Assembly (NCBI RefSeq): GCF_004959855.1
Contig: NZ_SPNT01000002.1
Location: 858,520-922,519 of the forward strand
Source of the DNA: Nitratireductor sp. XY-223
GTDB lineage: Bacteria > Pseudomonadota > Alphaproteobacteria > Rhizobiales > Rhizobiaceae
Length of the DNA: 64,000 nt
Reading direction: 5' to 3'
The position numbers and the translations under genes are program-made. The notes below the pieces were generated by a model. It saw nothing but the letters and a program-made list of their open reading frames with translations, was not told the DNA's origin and ran no database searches. Shown piece by piece: positions 1-11,700 of the stretch (position 1 is the first letter of the stretch; each line of letters opens with the position of its first letter).

Positions 1-856
1 TTTCCAGCTCATTGACCGCCTCGGCGAAGTCCTTGTCGAACTGCTTTTGATGCGCCGCATAGGCGAGCTGCAGGGACTGCGGCGCCTGCGACGGCGGGCA
101 GGCCTCCTCGGCATGGAACTTGTCGCCCTCTTCGTCGGGCACCTGGTTGAAGACATACCTGCCTTCGCAAACATCGATCTTGGGCGGCTGCTTCGTCAGT
201 TCGAAATGGTCATAGCCGACCTTGATCATCTTCCAGTATTCGTAGTGCCGGTTGTCGCGATGCCGCGCCATGTTTTCCGCCGTCATGCGGAACGGATAAG
301 CCTGCACCTGGAAGGCCTTCTGGCCGCCACGGTGTGCTTCCCGGGCAAAGGCGTAGATTTCGATCATCAACTCGTCGGTCATGGAATAGCAGCCAGCCGA
401 CGAGCAGGCGCCGTGGACCATGAGGTGGGCGCCGGTGCGGTCATGGGCACGGTCATAGGCGTTGGGATAGCCCATGTTGAAGGAGAGGTAGTAGCTGGAT
501 CTGGGATTCATCTGGTGGGCCCCGATGTGATAGAAGCCCTCAGGCGCCTGGCGGTCGCCCTCCTTGAACTTCGGCCCCAGCTCGCCGGACCATTTGCAGA
601 TCTCGTATTCCTTGACCAGCGCATAGCGGCCCGACGCCTTGGACTTCCAGACCTCCAGCACGCCCTCTTCCTTGAAGATGCGCATCATGATCGGCGCGCG
701 CACGCGCTGATCCTGCGCCTTCATCTTGTTGACCAGTTTCCTGGGAAGCTCGTATTCGGCCTTGTTGTCGACGGATTCAAGGACGTCCTGGCAGCCGGTC
801 AGCGCCAGCGACAGAGCCGATACCGCGATTGCCGATTTCCAGCTGATCAGACCCAC
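1..856 (-). CDS. L,D-transpeptidase (YafK-like murein transpeptidase), lipoprotein signal; C-terminus runs off window start
   Basis: Reverse-strand translation reads VGLISWKSAIAVSALSLALTGCQ (lipobox) ... LMVHGACSSAGCYSMTDE (YkuD/YafK catalytic HGxCSSxGC). Partial, absent from the ORF track. Probable GTG start at 856. Confidence 0.75.
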   Translation of the reverse strand, partial: MGLISWKSAIAVSALSLALTGCQDVLESVDNKAEYELPRKLVNKMKAQDQRVRAPIMMRIFKEEGVLEVWKSKASGRYALVKEYEICKWSGELGPKFKEGDRQAPEGFYHIGAHQMNPRSSYYLSFNMGYPNAYDRAHDRTGAHLMVHGACSSAGCYSMTDELMIEIYAFAREAHRGGQKAFQVQAYPFRMTAENMARHRDNRHYEYWKMIKVGYDHFELTKQPPKIDVCEGRYVFNQVPDEEGDKFHAEEACPPSQAPQSLQLAYAAHQKQFDKDFAEAVNELE

Positions 857-1057
857 AGTGCCCCTTTCCCATCCGCGCGGCGCATTCGAAACCGTCTGTT
901 CAAGTCCACCGACGGACCGCATACCGGTCATAGGCCGCAGTCCGCGGCAAACACAAACACCCTAAGTCGCCCAAAATATGACCGATATGTTTCCGGAATC
1001 TTTACCACATTGACGAATGTGCGCGACTTCACAAATTTGTAAACGCCGTTGTTGCCG

Positions 1058-2011
1058 CTAGAGGTCGCGGCCCATGTCGAGGAATTTCTGCCTGCGGTTC
1101 CGGCGCAGCATGTCGCCGTCCAGCATGCTGAGTTCCGAAAGCCCGCCGGCGATTGCGTCCCCGGTGGCCGCGATGACCGCCGCGGGATCGCGATGGGCGC
1201 CGCCGACCGGTTCTTCGACGATATCGTCAATGACACCGAGCTGCTTCAGGTCCTGGGCGGTGATTTTCATATTGGCGGCCGCATCCTTGGCCCGCGTCGC
1301 GTCGCGCCACAGGATCGATGCCGCGCCTTCGGGCGAAATGACGCTGTAGATCGCGTGTTCCAGCATGTAGATGCGGTTGCCGGTGGCAATGGCGATGGCC
1401 CCGCCGGAGCCGCCCTCGCCGATGATCACGGAAATGATCGGAACCCGGACATTGAGGCACATCTCGGTCGAACGGGCGATGGCCTCGGCCTGGCCGCGCT
1501 CCTCGGCGCCGACCCCGGGATAGGCGCCCGAGGTGTCGATCAGGGTGATGACCGGCAGTTTGAAACGGTCCGCCATTTCCAGGATGCGCACCGCCTTGCG
1601 GTAGCCTTCCGGCCTGGCGCTGCCGAAATTGTGGCGGATGCGCGACTTGGTATCGTTGCCCTTCTCCTGGCCGATAATCGCGACCGCCTCGCCGCGGAAA
1701 CGGCCAAGGCCGGCCTGGATGGCTTCGTCGTTGGAGAACTTGCGGTCGCCGGCAAGCGGCGTGAACTCGTCGAACAGCGCATCGGCATAGTCGCGGAAAT
1801 GCGGCCGCGCCGGATGGCGCGCGACCTGCGTCTTCTGCCACGGGGTCAGCTTCGAATAGAGATCGGCAAGGGTGTCCCGCGCGCGGGCCTCCAGTTTCTC
1901 GATTTCGGCGGCGGTGTCGATGATCTCGTCCTCGCCGGCCAGTTTTTTCAGCTCGTGGATTTTGCCTTCGATGTCAGAGAGCGGTTTTTCGAAGTCGAGA
2001 TAGTTGAGCAT
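1058..2011 (-). CDS. accA: acetyl-CoA carboxylase carboxyltransferase subunit alpha
   Basis: 317 aa; [62 protein letters not shown]. Confidence 0.95.
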   Translation of the reverse strand: MLNYLDFEKPLSDIEGKIHELKKLAGEDEIIDTAAEIEKLEARARDTLADLYSKLTPWQKTQVARHPARPHFRDYADALFDEFTPLAGDRKFSNDEAIQAGLGRFRGEAVAIIGQEKGNDTKSRIRHNFGSARPEGYRKAVRILEMADRFKLPVITLIDTSGAYPGVGAEERGQAEAIARSTEMCLNVRVPIISVIIGEGGSGGAIAIATGNRIYMLEHAIYSVISPEGAASILWRDATRAKDAAANMKITAQDLKQLGVIDDIVEEPVGGAHRDPAAVIAATGDAIAGGLSELSMLDGDMLRRNRRQKFLDMGRDL

Positions 2012-2105
2012 CTATTTTTCGATCTCGGGCTGTTTATTGGGCGCGTAGGTTCACTGGCTAAGAGCCATTGCTTCGCAAAGCAAGCAAAAACGCCAGATCG
2101 GCGCT

Positions 2106-3059
2106 CTATGTGCTGTTTTTGGCGGCAATTGCAAGTGGGTGCTTGTCGCTGACAAGCCGATGCAGCCGTTCTTCGAGGATATGCGTGTAAATCTGCGTCG
2201 TCGAAATGTCGGAGTGCCCCAGAAGTTCCTGGACGACGCGCAGATCGGCCCCGTTCTGCAGCAGGTGGCTGGCAAAGGCATGGCGCAGCACGTGCGGCGA
2301 CAGGGCCTTTGCGGATATTCCGCAACGGGCAGCGAGCCCCTTGAGCTCCCTTGCAAAGACCTGCCGGGACAGGTGTCCGCTCGCCCCGCGCGCCGGAAAC
2401 AGAAACGGCGAATCTTCGGCGCCGGGCTGCCGGTCGCGCATCAACGCATAGCGCGACAATGCATCGCGTGCGGTCGATGACAGTGGCACGAGGCGCTCCT
2501 TGTTTCCCTTGCCCCGGACGATCAGGAAGCGCTTGTCGTCCTGGGTCGCAACCGAGGCAGGCAGGCTGACCAGCTCGGAAACGCGCATGCCGGTGGCATA
2601 GAGCAGCTCGATCAGCGCCAGCAGGCGCAGCCGGCCGATCCGTTCGTCGTCTTCGTTGCCGGTTTCGTCGGCTTCGCTTCTGGCACGGCCGATCAGCCTG
2701 CCGACGCTCTCCAGGGTGAGCGATTTGGGCAGGGAGAGCGGCTTTTTCGGAGAATCGAGAACGCCGGTCGGGTCGTCGCCGCGCATGCCCTCGCTGTACA
2801 GGAACCGATAGAACTGGCGCAATGCCGAAAGCCGCCTGGCCTGCGAACTTGCGGCGAAGCCCCGGCCGGCAACGTCCTGGAGGTACTTGCGCAGCGCCTC
2901 GCTGTCGGCGCTGGCAAGGCTGGCACCGGCGCCCTGCAAAAACGCATGTGCGTCCTCCAGATCGTTGCGGTAGGAAGTCAGCGTGTTGGAGGCGGCGCCC
3001 CGTTCGGCGCTCATCATTTCGAGGAAGGCCTCCAGATGCGCGAGGCTCAGATCAGCCAT
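2106..3059 (-). CDS. xerD: site-specific tyrosine recombinase XerD
   Basis: 317 aa; [52 protein letters not shown]. Confidence 0.92.
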   Translation of the reverse strand: MADLSLAHLEAFLEMMSAERGAASNTLTSYRNDLEDAHAFLQGAGASLASADSEALRKYLQDVAGRGFAASSQARRLSALRQFYRFLYSEGMRGDDPTGVLDSPKKPLSLPKSLTLESVGRLIGRARSEADETGNEDDERIGRLRLLALIELLYATGMRVSELVSLPASVATQDDKRFLIVRGKGNKERLVPLSSTARDALSRYALMRDRQPGAEDSPFLFPARGASGHLSRQVFARELKGLAARCGISAKALSPHVLRHAFASHLLQNGADLRVVQELLGHSDISTTQIYTHILEERLHRLVSDKHPLAIAAKNST

Positions 3060-3092
3060 GGCGTTCCGCCGTTTGGTCGGTAACCAAAGGAA

Positions 3093-3239
3093 TCAGTTCG
3101 GATTGACCTTTTCCGTCGGCACGCGGATGGTGATTTCCCGCGGCTTCGGATCGACATAAATGGTCAGGGCGAACATGGCGCCGTACACCAGACCGGCTAT
3201 CACCGCGCAGAACACAATAAACCGGATCAGGGACGGCAT
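3093..3239 (-). CDS. small conserved single-TM protein (48 aa) between xerD and aroK
   Basis: Reverse translation MPSLIRFIVFCAVIAGLVYGAMFALTIYVDPKPREITIRVPTEKVNPN*. Below the length cut-off of the ORF track. One hydrophobic helix then a basic tail. Confidence 0.6.
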   Translation of the reverse strand: MPSLIRFIVFCAVIAGLVYGAMFALTIYVDPKPREITIRVPTEKVNPN

Positions 3240-3399
3240 GCATCATTCCAATGGTTCGAATTCGTCAGCCCTTTATGGGCGAGGCACAGGACCGTTGCAA
3301 GGCTGGATTAAGACCATGTTGATAAGAGGCTTAACGGGTGCTGCTTGACGGGGCGAAAACATTTGTTGATACCGGTTGCATGAAGATGGAAGCGGCCGC

Positions 3400-3978
3400 A
3401 TGAACACCCGGCAAGCGGATCCTGCACGCAAAAGGGCGGATGAAGCGCGCGCCAGCCTCGGCAAACGCACCGTCGTTTTCGTCGGGCTCATGGGGGCCGG
3501 CAAATCGGTGATCGGCAAGCTCACGGCGCAGGCGATGCAGATTCCCTTCACCGATTCGGATCAGGAGATCGAGCGGGTTTCGCGTATGTCGATCGCCGAT
3601 CTGTTCGCCAGTTACGGCGAGGAGGAATTCCGCGCGCTCGAGGCGCGGGTCATCCGACGGCTGCTGCGCGACGGACCGATGGTCCTTTCGACCGGCGGCG
3701 GCGCGTTCATGCAGGAGCGGGTGCGCGCCAATATCAAGCGGCGCGGCCTTTCCGTGTGGCTGAAGGCCGATCTCGAGGTGCTTTGGGAACGGGTTCGGCG
3801 GCGCGGTCACCGGCCGTTGCTGAAGACGGCGGACCCGAAGGCAACGCTGGCGGCGCTGCTCGACGAGCGCTATCCGACCTATGCGGAGGCCGACCTTATC
3901 GTGCAGTCGAGGGATGTCGCCAAGGAGACGATTGTCGGTGAAGTGTTGGAAGCCATTGTGAAAGACGCGAAGGATTAA
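3400..3978 (+). CDS. aroK: shikimate kinase (alternative start 3376)
   Basis: VVFVGLMGAGKSVIGKLTAQ P-loop, DSDQEIE, STGGGAF; followed by aroB. Confidence 0.92.
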   Translation: MNTRQADPARKRADEARASLGKRTVVFVGLMGAGKSVIGKLTAQAMQIPFTDSDQEIERVSRMSIADLFASYGEEEFRALEARVIRRLLRDGPMVLSTGGGAFMQERVRANIKRRGLSVWLKADLEVLWERVRRRGHRPLLKTADPKATLAALLDERYPTYAEADLIVQSRDVAKETIVGEVLEAIVKDAKD

Positions 3979-3983
3979 ATCGG

Positions 3984-5117
3984 ATGAACAATGCCGCTGC
4001 GGAACCGGAACAGGCCTGCGTGCGGGTCGAACTGGGGCCGCGATCCTACGACATCCTGATCGGACCCGGGCTGATCGCCGATGCGGGCGCGCAGATCGCG
4101 GCGCGGCTGGCGGACGTAAATGTCGCAATCATCACCGATGAAACCGTCGCCGCGCTTTATCTGCCGGCGCTGAAGGAAAGCCTCGGCGCCGCCGGAATCG
4201 CCAGCACCGATATCGTGCTGCCGGCCGGCGAGAAGACCAAGAGCTTCGAGCATCTGATCGAAGCGTCCCACGGCGTCCTCGAGGCAAAGCTCGAGCGCGG
4301 CGATGCGGTCGTGGCGCTCGGCGGCGGCGTGATCGGCGATCTCGCGGGTTTCGTGGCCAGCGTCGTGCGCCGCGGCATGCGGTTCGTGCAGATCCCCACG
4401 TCGCTTCTGGCGCAGGTGGATTCGTCCGTCGGCGGCAAGACGGGCATCAATACCGGCCACGGCAAGAACCTGATCGGCGCCTTCCATCAGCCGGCCCTGG
4501 TGCTGGCCGACACGGAGGTGCTCGACACGCTGTCCGACCGCGAGTTCCGGGCCGGCTACGCGGAAGTCGCCAAATACGGCCTTATCGACCGACCCGAATT
4601 CTTCGCCTGGCTGGAGGGCAACTGGCAACAGGTGTTCGCCGGCGGCGCGGCGCGCATCAACGCCATCGCGACGAGCTGCCAGGCCAAGGCCGATGTCGTT
4701 GCCGCCGACGAGCAGGAGAGCGGCCGGCGCGCGCTGCTCAATCTCGGCCACACGTTCGGCCACGCGCTCGAAGCGGCGGTCGGCTATGACGGGCGCCGCC
4801 TGGTGCACGGTGAGGCGGTCGCGATCGGCGTCGTGCTCGCGCATGAGTTCTCGGCGCGCATGAACCTGGCGAGCCCGGATGATGCTCGGCGGGTGGCCGC
4901 GCATTTCAGGGCCGTCGGCCTGCCGACCGGCCTTGGCGACATTGACGGTGCGCTGCCGGCACCCGATATATTGATGCATCACATTGCGCAGGACAAAAAG
5001 GTCAAGCGGGGGAAACTGACATTCGTCCTGACGCGGGGGATCGGGCAGTCGTTCATCGCCGATGACGTGCCGCCTTCCGAGGTTCTCGGTTTCTTGAAGG
5101 AAAAACACCCACAATGA
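3984..5117 (+). CDS. aroB: 3-dehydroquinate synthase
   Basis: 377 aa; GGGVIGDLAGFVAS, QIPTSLLAQVDSSVGGKTGIN, LNLGHTFGHALE. Confidence 0.95.
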   Translation: MNNAAAEPEQACVRVELGPRSYDILIGPGLIADAGAQIAARLADVNVAIITDETVAALYLPALKESLGAAGIASTDIVLPAGEKTKSFEHLIEASHGVLEAKLERGDAVVALGGGVIGDLAGFVASVVRRGMRFVQIPTSLLAQVDSSVGGKTGINTGHGKNLIGAFHQPALVLADTEVLDTLSDREFRAGYAEVAKYGLIDRPEFFAWLEGNWQQVFAGGAARINAIATSCQAKADVVAADEQESGRRALLNLGHTFGHALEAAVGYDGRRLVHGEAVAIGVVLAHEFSARMNLASPDDARRVAAHFRAVGLPTGLGDIDGALPAPDILMHHIAQDKKVKRGKLTFVLTRGIGQSFIADDVPPSEVLGFLKEKHPQ

Positions 5118-6394
5118 TCGCCGAATACTGGCTGACAATCCTCGTCATTCTCGCCCTGATCGTCTTGTCCGGCTTCTTTTCCGGGTCCGAGACGGCGCTG
5201 ACCGCGGCGTCGCGCGCGCGCATGCACCAGCTCGAGGCGAACGGGCAGAAGAGGGCCGGCATCGTGGCGCGGCTGATCGAGCGCCGCGACCGGCTGATCG
5301 GCGCGCTTCTGATCGGTAACAACCTTGTCAACATCCTGGCCTCGGCGCTTGCCACGAGCCTTTTCCTCAGCCTGTTCGGTGAGGCTGGTGTCGCCTATGC
5401 GACCATCGCCATGACCGTGCTGCTGGTCATCTTCTCGGAGGTTCTGCCGAAGAGCTGGGCGATTTCGTCGACCGACCGCTTCGCAATGACGGTGGCTCCG
5501 GCGGTGCGCGTGTTCGTCGCCGTCGCCGGCCCGCTCTCGATTGCGGTCAACGCCATCGTACGCCGGCTGCTCAGCCTGCTCGGGGTGACGCTGTCGACAG
5601 AGACCTCCATGCTTTCCGCACAGGAGGAGCTGCGCGGCGCCGTCGCGCTGCTGCACCGCGAGGGCTCGGTGATCAAGGCCGACCGCGACCGGCTCGGCGG
5701 CGTGCTCGACCTCGGCGAACTGGAAGTGTCCGACATCATGGTCCACCGCACCGCGATGCGCATGATCAACGCCGACGAGGATCCGGAGACCGCGGTGCGC
5801 CAGATCCTCGAGAGTCCCTATACACGCATGCCGGTATGGCGCGACGAGACCGAAAACATCATCGGCGTCATCCATGCGAAGGATGTGTTGCGGGCGCTGG
5901 CCGGCGCCGGCGGCGACCGGCAGACGGTCGACATCGTCAAGACGGCGCAGAAGCCGTGGTTCGTACCCGACACCACCAATCTGAAGGACCAGCTCAACGC
6001 GTTCCTGCGGCACAAGGCGCATTTCGCCGTCGTCGTCGACGAATATGGCGAGGTCGAGGGGCTGGTGACGCTCGAGGACATTCTCGAGGAGATCGTCGGC
6101 GACATCGCGGACGAGCACGATCTGGATATCCGCGGCGTCAACCAGGAGGCCGACGGATCGGTGGTGGTCGATGGCAGCGTGCCGATCCGCGATCTCAACC
6201 GGGCGCTCGACTGGGACCTGCCGGACGAGGAGGCGACGACGGTCGCCGGCCTGGTGATCCACGAATCGCAGATTATCCCTGAGGAGCGCCAGGCGTTCAC
6301 CTATCACGGCATGCGGTTCATCGTGCTGAAACGCGTCAAGAACCGAATCACCAAGCTGCGCATCCGGCCGCTTGCGTCCGAAAGCGGGGGCTGA
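5114..6394 (+). CDS. CNNM-domain/CorC-family (HlyC/CorC) transporter with CBS domains
   Basis: N-terminal DUF21-type TM region, tandem CBS (TRMPVWRDETENIIGVIHAKDVL), C-terminal CorC_HlyC; overlaps the aroB stop. Confidence 0.88.
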   Translation: MIAEYWLTILVILALIVLSGFFSGSETALTAASRARMHQLEANGQKRAGIVARLIERRDRLIGALLIGNNLVNILASALATSLFLSLFGEAGVAYATIAMTVLLVIFSEVLPKSWAISSTDRFAMTVAPAVRVFVAVAGPLSIAVNAIVRRLLSLLGVTLSTETSMLSAQEELRGAVALLHREGSVIKADRDRLGGVLDLGELEVSDIMVHRTAMRMINADEDPETAVRQILESPYTRMPVWRDETENIIGVIHAKDVLRALAGAGGDRQTVDIVKTAQKPWFVPDTTNLKDQLNAFLRHKAHFAVVVDEYGEVEGLVTLEDILEEIVGDIADEHDLDIRGVNQEADGSVVVDGSVPIRDLNRALDWDLPDEEATTVAGLVIHESQIIPEERQAFTYHGMRFIVLKRVKNRITKLRIRPLASESGG

Positions 6395-6397
6395 GCG

Positions 6398-6694
6398 CTA
6401 CCAGCGGACTTTCTCGTCGGGCGCGGCCGGCTCGATCGCAAGGGCGTGGACGCCCTCGCGCAGTTCCTCGCCGAGCAATTCGTTGATGGCGCGGTGCCTT
6501 GCTATACGTGGCATGCCGGCGAATCTGGATGAGACGATACGGATCCTGAAATGGGTTTCGCCGGTGCCGTCGAAGCTTTCCTGGTGGCCGGCGTGCAGGT
6601 GGCTTTCGTTGATGACCTCGAGCCGCTGCGGCTCAAATGCATCACGAAGTTTTTTTGTCATGCGTAACTCAATTGCACCGTTTTGTCCTGTCAT
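6398..6694 (-). CDS. BolA family protein
   Basis: 98 aa; LEVINESHLHAGHQ...GETHFRIRIVSSRFAGMPRIARHRAINELLGEEL. Confidence 0.9.
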   Translation of the reverse strand: MTGQNGAIELRMTKKLRDAFEPQRLEVINESHLHAGHQESFDGTGETHFRIRIVSSRFAGMPRIARHRAINELLGEELREGVHALAIEPAAPDEKVRW

Positions 6695-6840
6695 GACAGC
6701 TCTTTCCTGCTATGCTACTGCGCCCCGGACAGAGGCGGGTCGAAAGCGATCCCGGGCGACTCGGTCCGATCCCGATAATAGGGCAATTTGCGACAAGTCA
6801 ATTCTTGTTCGTGTTGCCGGCACACATCATAATTGAGCAC

Positions 6841-7482
6841 ATGAAACTGGATTCGAAATATTTTGACAGTATTCGCTCGTCCAAGCGCAAGGGCAAGGGC
6901 AAGGCCGGCGCCAAGGCGAAGGAGGAGACGCCCGTCTGCCAGTGGGACGGCTGCGAGAAGAAGGGCGAATTCCGCGCGCCCGTCGGACGTGACGCCGAGG
7001 GAAAATATTTCATGTTCTGCGCCGAGCACGTGCGCGAGTACAACAAGGGCTACAATTATTTCTCGGGGCTTTCCGACAGCGAGATCGCCCGCTACCAGAA
7101 GGAAGCGCTGACCGGCCACCGGCCGACATGGACCGTCGGCGTCAACCGGTCATCGACGGCACGGCCCAATCCGCAGCAATCGCAGGCGCGCTCCGGCAGC
7201 GCCGCTTCCTACGCCAACATGCGCGACCCGTTCCGGCTGTTCGAGGAACGCCAGTCAGGCCGGCCGCAGCCGCGCAAGCGCAAGCTCAAGACGCTCGAGG
7301 CAAAGGCCTTCGACACTATGGGACTTGCCGCAAACGCGACATCAAACGACATCAAGACCCGCTACAAGGAGCTGGTGAAGCAGCATCATCCCGACGCAAA
7401 CGGGGGCGACAGGGGATCCGAAGACCGGTTTCGCGAGGTGATTCAGGCCTATCAATTGCTCAAACAGTCCGGTTTCTGCTAG
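6841..7482 (+). CDS. J-domain (DnaJ-like) protein
   Basis: C-terminal AFDTMGLAANATSNDIKTRYKELVKQHHPDANGGD J domain; typical neighbour of bolA and cobS in Rhizobiales. Confidence 0.88.
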   Translation: MKLDSKYFDSIRSSKRKGKGKAGAKAKEETPVCQWDGCEKKGEFRAPVGRDAEGKYFMFCAEHVREYNKGYNYFSGLSDSEIARYQKEALTGHRPTWTVGVNRSSTARPNPQQSQARSGSAASYANMRDPFRLFEERQSGRPQPRKRKLKTLEAKAFDTMGLAANATSNDIKTRYKELVKQHHPDANGGDRGSEDRFREVIQAYQLLKQSGFC

Positions 7483-7704
7483 AGCGGCCGATGCCCGGAT
7501 TCGAACACCAGCCCGCGTTGACGTCGGCCATCTATGGGGTTACACCTCGCATCGGCTCGCCGTGTCAGCAGCCGAATTCGCCGCGGTCAACGGATCATAA
7601 ACAAGCTTTCCTTGCTCCGGATCATGCCTGCGGATAAACAGCTCACGGACAAACCAGACGCCGAAGGGCGTAAAACGGCCGAACGGAAAGGCCGTGTTGG
7701 AGAC

Positions 7705-8697
7705 ATGATGAACAAGATTGACCTCGATATTTCCGATCTGCCGGACACGACCGTCCAGGTGCGGGAAGCGTTCGATATCGATACCGATCTGACGGTACCC
7801 GCCTATTCGCAGGCCGATGCCTACGTGCCGGATCTCGATCCGGACTACCTCTTCGACCGCGACACGACGCTGGCGATCCTCGCCGGGTTCGCGCACAACC
7901 GGCGGGTGATGGTCTCCGGCTATCACGGCACCGGCAAATCGACCCATATCGAGCAGGTCGCCGCGCGGCTCAACTGGCCGTGCGTGCGCGTCAATCTCGA
8001 CAGCCATGTCAGCCGCATCGATCTGGTCGGCAAGGACGCCATCGTGCTCAAGGAAGGCCAGCAGGTCACCGAGTTTCGCGACGGAATCCTGCCCTGGGCG
8101 TACCAGCACAATGTTGCGCTCGTCTTCGACGAATACGATGCCGGCCGGCCGGACGTCATGTTCGTGATCCAGCGAGTCCTGGAATCGTCGGGACGCCTGA
8201 CGCTGCTCGACCAGAGCCGCGTCATCCGCCCGCATCCGGCTTTCCGCCTGTTCGCGACGGCCAACACCGTCGGCCTCGGCGACACGACCGGCCTCTACCA
8301 CGGCACCCAGCAGATCAACCAGGCGCAGATGGATCGCTGGTCCATCGTCACGACGCTCAACTACCTGCCGCACGACAACGAGGTCAACATCGTGCTCGCC
8401 AAGGTCAAGAGCTTCGACACCGAGGAAGGCCGTGACAGGGTTTCCAAGATGGTGCGGGTGGCCGACATGACGCGCGCCGCGTTCATCAATGGCGACCTGT
8501 CGACGGTCATGAGCCCGCGCACGGTCATCACCTGGGCCGAGAATGCCGATATCTTCGGCGATCTGGCCTTCGCATTCCAGCTCACCTTCCTGAACAAGTG
8601 CGATGAGCTGGAGCGGGCACTCGTGGCCGAACAGTATCAGCGCGCCTTCGGCGAGGAGCTCAAGGACAGCGCAGCGAACATCGTCCTGGATTCGTAA
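7705..8697 (+). CDS. cobS: cobaltochelatase subunit CobS
   Basis: AAA+ [44 protein letters not shown]. Confidence 0.95.
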   Translation: MMNKIDLDISDLPDTTVQVREAFDIDTDLTVPAYSQADAYVPDLDPDYLFDRDTTLAILAGFAHNRRVMVSGYHGTGKSTHIEQVAARLNWPCVRVNLDSHVSRIDLVGKDAIVLKEGQQVTEFRDGILPWAYQHNVALVFDEYDAGRPDVMFVIQRVLESSGRLTLLDQSRVIRPHPAFRLFATANTVGLGDTTGLYHGTQQINQAQMDRWSIVTTLNYLPHDNEVNIVLAKVKSFDTEEGRDRVSKMVRVADMTRAAFINGDLSTVMSPRTVITWAENADIFGDLAFAFQLTFLNKCDELERALVAEQYQRAFGEELKDSAANIVLDS

Positions 8698-8703
8698 GAT
8701 CCG

Positions 8704-10596
8704 ATGTCGGGACGCGGTGACAATTCGAGGGCGACCTCCCGTCCGCCGGTCGATTCCGAGCCGTTCAAGCGCGCCCTGACCGGTTGCGTGCGATCGATCG
8801 CCAACGATCACGAGCTGGACGTCGTCTTTGCCAATGACCGCGCGGGTGTCGCCGGCGAACGGGTGCGCATACCGGACCTTCCGAAACGGCCGACGCGCGG
8901 TGATATCGACATCACCCGCGGCTTCGGCGACTCCATGGCCCTGCGCAAGGCCTGCCACGACAACGCGATCCACACCGCCATGGCGCCGCAGGGCGAGGAC
9001 GCGCGGGCGATCTTCGATGCCGTCGAGCAGGCGCGGGTCGAGGCGATTGGCTCCAATCGCATGGCCGGTGTCGCCGAGAACCTGACGGCGGTGCTCTCGG
9101 ACCGGTGCGCCAAGGCGGGTTACCGCAACATCACCGATCGCGCCCAGGCGCCGCTGCACGATGCGCTTTCGCTGATGGTGCGCGAGAAGCTGACCGGCCA
9201 GGCGCCGCCCGATTCCGCGGGTCCGGTGCTGGATCTGTGGCGCGACTTCATCGAGGAAAAGGCCGGCGAGGACATGACCCATTTGGGCGAGGTGCTGGAG
9301 GACCAGCAGAAATTCGCCCGGCTGGTGCGCGACATGCTTGCGCACATGGATGTCGCCGAGGAATTTGGCGAGGATCCGGACCAACAGGACCAGCAGGACA
9401 ATTCGGAGGACGAGGACCAGCCGCGATCCGACGAGGAGAACGATCAGGCCTCGGAAGACGAGGCGGGTTCCGAAGCCGCCCCTGCCGAGGAGAACGAGTC
9501 CGCCGACGAGCAGATGGAAGACGGCGAGATGGACGGCGCCGAGATATCCGACGAGGACATGCTCGACGACGACAATGACGACGCCGAGACACCCGGCGAG
9601 ACGCGCCGGCCCAACATGCCGTTCGACGATCTCGGCCAGAAGGTCGACTACGGCGTCTTCACCGACCAGTACGACGAGACGGTGGCCGCCGAGGATTTGT
9701 GCGAGGAGGCCGAGCTCGACCGGCTGCGCGCCTTCCTCGACAAGCAGCTTTCGCATCTGCAGGGCGTCGTCGGGCGACTCGCCAACCGCCTGCAGCGCCG
9801 GCTGATGGCGCAGCAGAACCGGGCCTGGGAATTCGATCTTGAGGAAGGCTATCTCGATTCGGCGCGTCTGGTGCGTCTCGTTATCGATCCGATGCAGCCG
9901 CTGTCCTTCAAGATGGAGCGCGACACGAATTTCCGGGACACGGTCGTGACGCTGCTGATCGACAATTCGGGGTCGATGCGCGGCCGGCCGATCACCGTCG
10001 CCGCCACCTGCGCCGATATCCTTGCGCGCACGCTGGAGCGTTGCGGCGTCAAGGTGGAGATCCTCGGTTTCACGACGAAAGCCTGGAAAGGCGGCCAGGC
10101 GCGCGAGAAATGGCTCGGTGACGGCAAGCCGGCCAATCCGGGACGGCTCAACGACCTGCGCCACATCGTCTACAAATCCGCCGATGCGCCCTGGCGGCGC
10201 GCCCGGCGCAATCTCGGCCTGATGATGCGTGAGGGACTGCTCAAGGAAAACATTGACGGCGAGGCGCTGATCTGGGCGCACAACAGGCTGCTGGGCCGTC
10301 CCGAACAGCGCCGCATCCTGATGATGATCTCCGATGGCGCGCCGGTCGACGATTCGACCCTGTCGGTCAATCCCGGCAATTATCTCGAACGGCACCTGCG
10401 GGCCGTGATCGAGGAGATCGAGACGAAATCGCCGATCGAGCTCCTGGCGATCGGCATCGGCCACGATGTGACGCGCTACTATCGCCGCGCGGTGACCATC
10501 GTCGATGCCGAGGAACTGGCCGGGGCGATGACGGAACAGCTGGCATCGCTGTTCGAGGAGGAATCCGGCGCTGCGATGATGCGCAGGGCCGGCTAG
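8704..10596 (+). CDS. cobT: cobaltochelatase subunit CobT
   Basis: Acidic central region, C-terminal VWA domain with [16 protein letters not shown]; adjacent to cobS. Confidence 0.95.
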   Translation: MSGRGDNSRATSRPPVDSEPFKRALTGCVRSIANDHELDVVFANDRAGVAGERVRIPDLPKRPTRGDIDITRGFGDSMALRKACHDNAIHTAMAPQGEDARAIFDAVEQARVEAIGSNRMAGVAENLTAVLSDRCAKAGYRNITDRAQAPLHDALSLMVREKLTGQAPPDSAGPVLDLWRDFIEEKAGEDMTHLGEVLEDQQKFARLVRDMLAHMDVAEEFGEDPDQQDQQDNSEDEDQPRSDEENDQASEDEAGSEAAPAEENESADEQMEDGEMDGAEISDEDMLDDDNDDAETPGETRRPNMPFDDLGQKVDYGVFTDQYDETVAAEDLCEEAELDRLRAFLDKQLSHLQGVVGRLANRLQRRLMAQQNRAWEFDLEEGYLDSARLVRLVIDPMQPLSFKMERDTNFRDTVVTLLIDNSGSMRGRPITVAATCADILARTLERCGVKVEILGFTTKAWKGGQAREKWLGDGKPANPGRLNDLRHIVYKSADAPWRRARRNLGLMMREGLLKENIDGEALIWAHNRLLGRPEQRRILMMISDGAPVDDSTLSVNPGNYLERHLRAVIEEIETKSPIELLAIGIGHDVTRYYRRAVTIVDAEELAGAMTEQLASLFEEESGAAMMRRAG

Positions 10597-10606
10597 GTAT
10601 TATTAC

Positions 10607-11608
10607 ATGATTAAACGGACTGCATTGGTTCTTGCCGCGCTCGTGTCGGTCGTTCCGGCTTCCGCCGTCGCCCGTGACGGCGGCTTGCAGGACGTTGCGG
10701 TCGAGGCGATGCAGATCCCGAATTTCAAGGTGCGTTCGGACCGGACACGGTTCGGCGATCTCGAATATCTCGGGGGCATCGAGCTGTCCTCCCCGGATCG
10801 CGTTTTCGGTGGCCTTTCGGCACTTCGGCTTCTGGAGGACCGGACCCGATTCATTGGCGTTCTTGATACCGGCCACTGGATTACCGGCCGCCTCGAGCGC
10901 GACGATGCGGGGCGACTGTCCGGGATTGCCGACCTACGTGTCGCTGCGATGCGCGACAAGGCCGGCCAGGTGGTCGACGCCCGCTGGCTGGTGGATGCCG
11001 AGGGGCTGGCGGTGGAAGGGGACGATGTGTTCGTCAGTTTCGAGCGGCGCCACAGGATCGAGCGCCACCGCCTCGACGAATTGCCGCAGGCGCGCCCGGT
11101 CGCCGATATCGCCCAGCCGATCCCGGCTTATGAATTTCGGAACAATCGCGGCATGGAGGCGTTGTCGATTGCCCCGCGGGGCTCACCGCTCGACGGCGCG
11201 CTGGTCACGGTCAGCGAAAAGAGCCTCAACAAGAAGGGCGACATCTTCGCAGCGATCGTCACCGGACCGAGCAAGGGTGTATTCTTCGTCCGCCGATACC
11301 CGCCCTTCGATGTCACGGACGGGGATTTCCTGCCCAATGGCGACCTGCTGCTTCTGGAGCGGCGCTTCTCGATCGCCGAAGGAGTCGGCATGCGCATCCG
11401 GCGCATCGCCGCCGAAGACATCGCACCCGGCAGGACCGTCGATGGGCCGGTGCTGATCGAGGCCGATTTCGGCGAACAGATCGACAATATGGAAAGCCTC
11501 GACATCTACGAGTCCGCAGACGGCGGCACGCGCATCCTGCTGGCGTCTGACGACAACCATTCGCTTCTGCAGCGCAACCTCATCCTTGAGTTCGCGCTGG
11601 TCGAGTGA
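10607..11608 (+). CDS. esterase-like activity of phytase family protein
   Basis: 333 aa, signal peptide, FGDLEYLGGIELSSPDRVFGGLSALRLLEDRTRFIGVLDTGHW. Confidence 0.7.
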   Translation: MIKRTALVLAALVSVVPASAVARDGGLQDVAVEAMQIPNFKVRSDRTRFGDLEYLGGIELSSPDRVFGGLSALRLLEDRTRFIGVLDTGHWITGRLERDDAGRLSGIADLRVAAMRDKAGQVVDARWLVDAEGLAVEGDDVFVSFERRHRIERHRLDELPQARPVADIAQPIPAYEFRNNRGMEALSIAPRGSPLDGALVTVSEKSLNKKGDIFAAIVTGPSKGVFFVRRYPPFDVTDGDFLPNGDLLLLERRFSIAEGVGMRIRRIAAEDIAPGRTVDGPVLIEADFGEQIDNMESLDIYESADGGTRILLASDDNHSLLQRNLILEFALVE

Positions 11609-11700
11609 CCGACGCGCGTGTTTCCGATTGGGCTGAGCCGGCCGCGCGGATCCGCGCCACTATTGACCGGTGCAGCGCGAAATCAGGTTGAGCGCCAAAC

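Noticed and set aside
7540-10464. 974-aa minus-strand ORF opposite cobS/cobT
   Set aside because: Antisense shadow of two clear genes in GC-rich DNA; Arg/His/Asp-rich composition with no recognisable domain.
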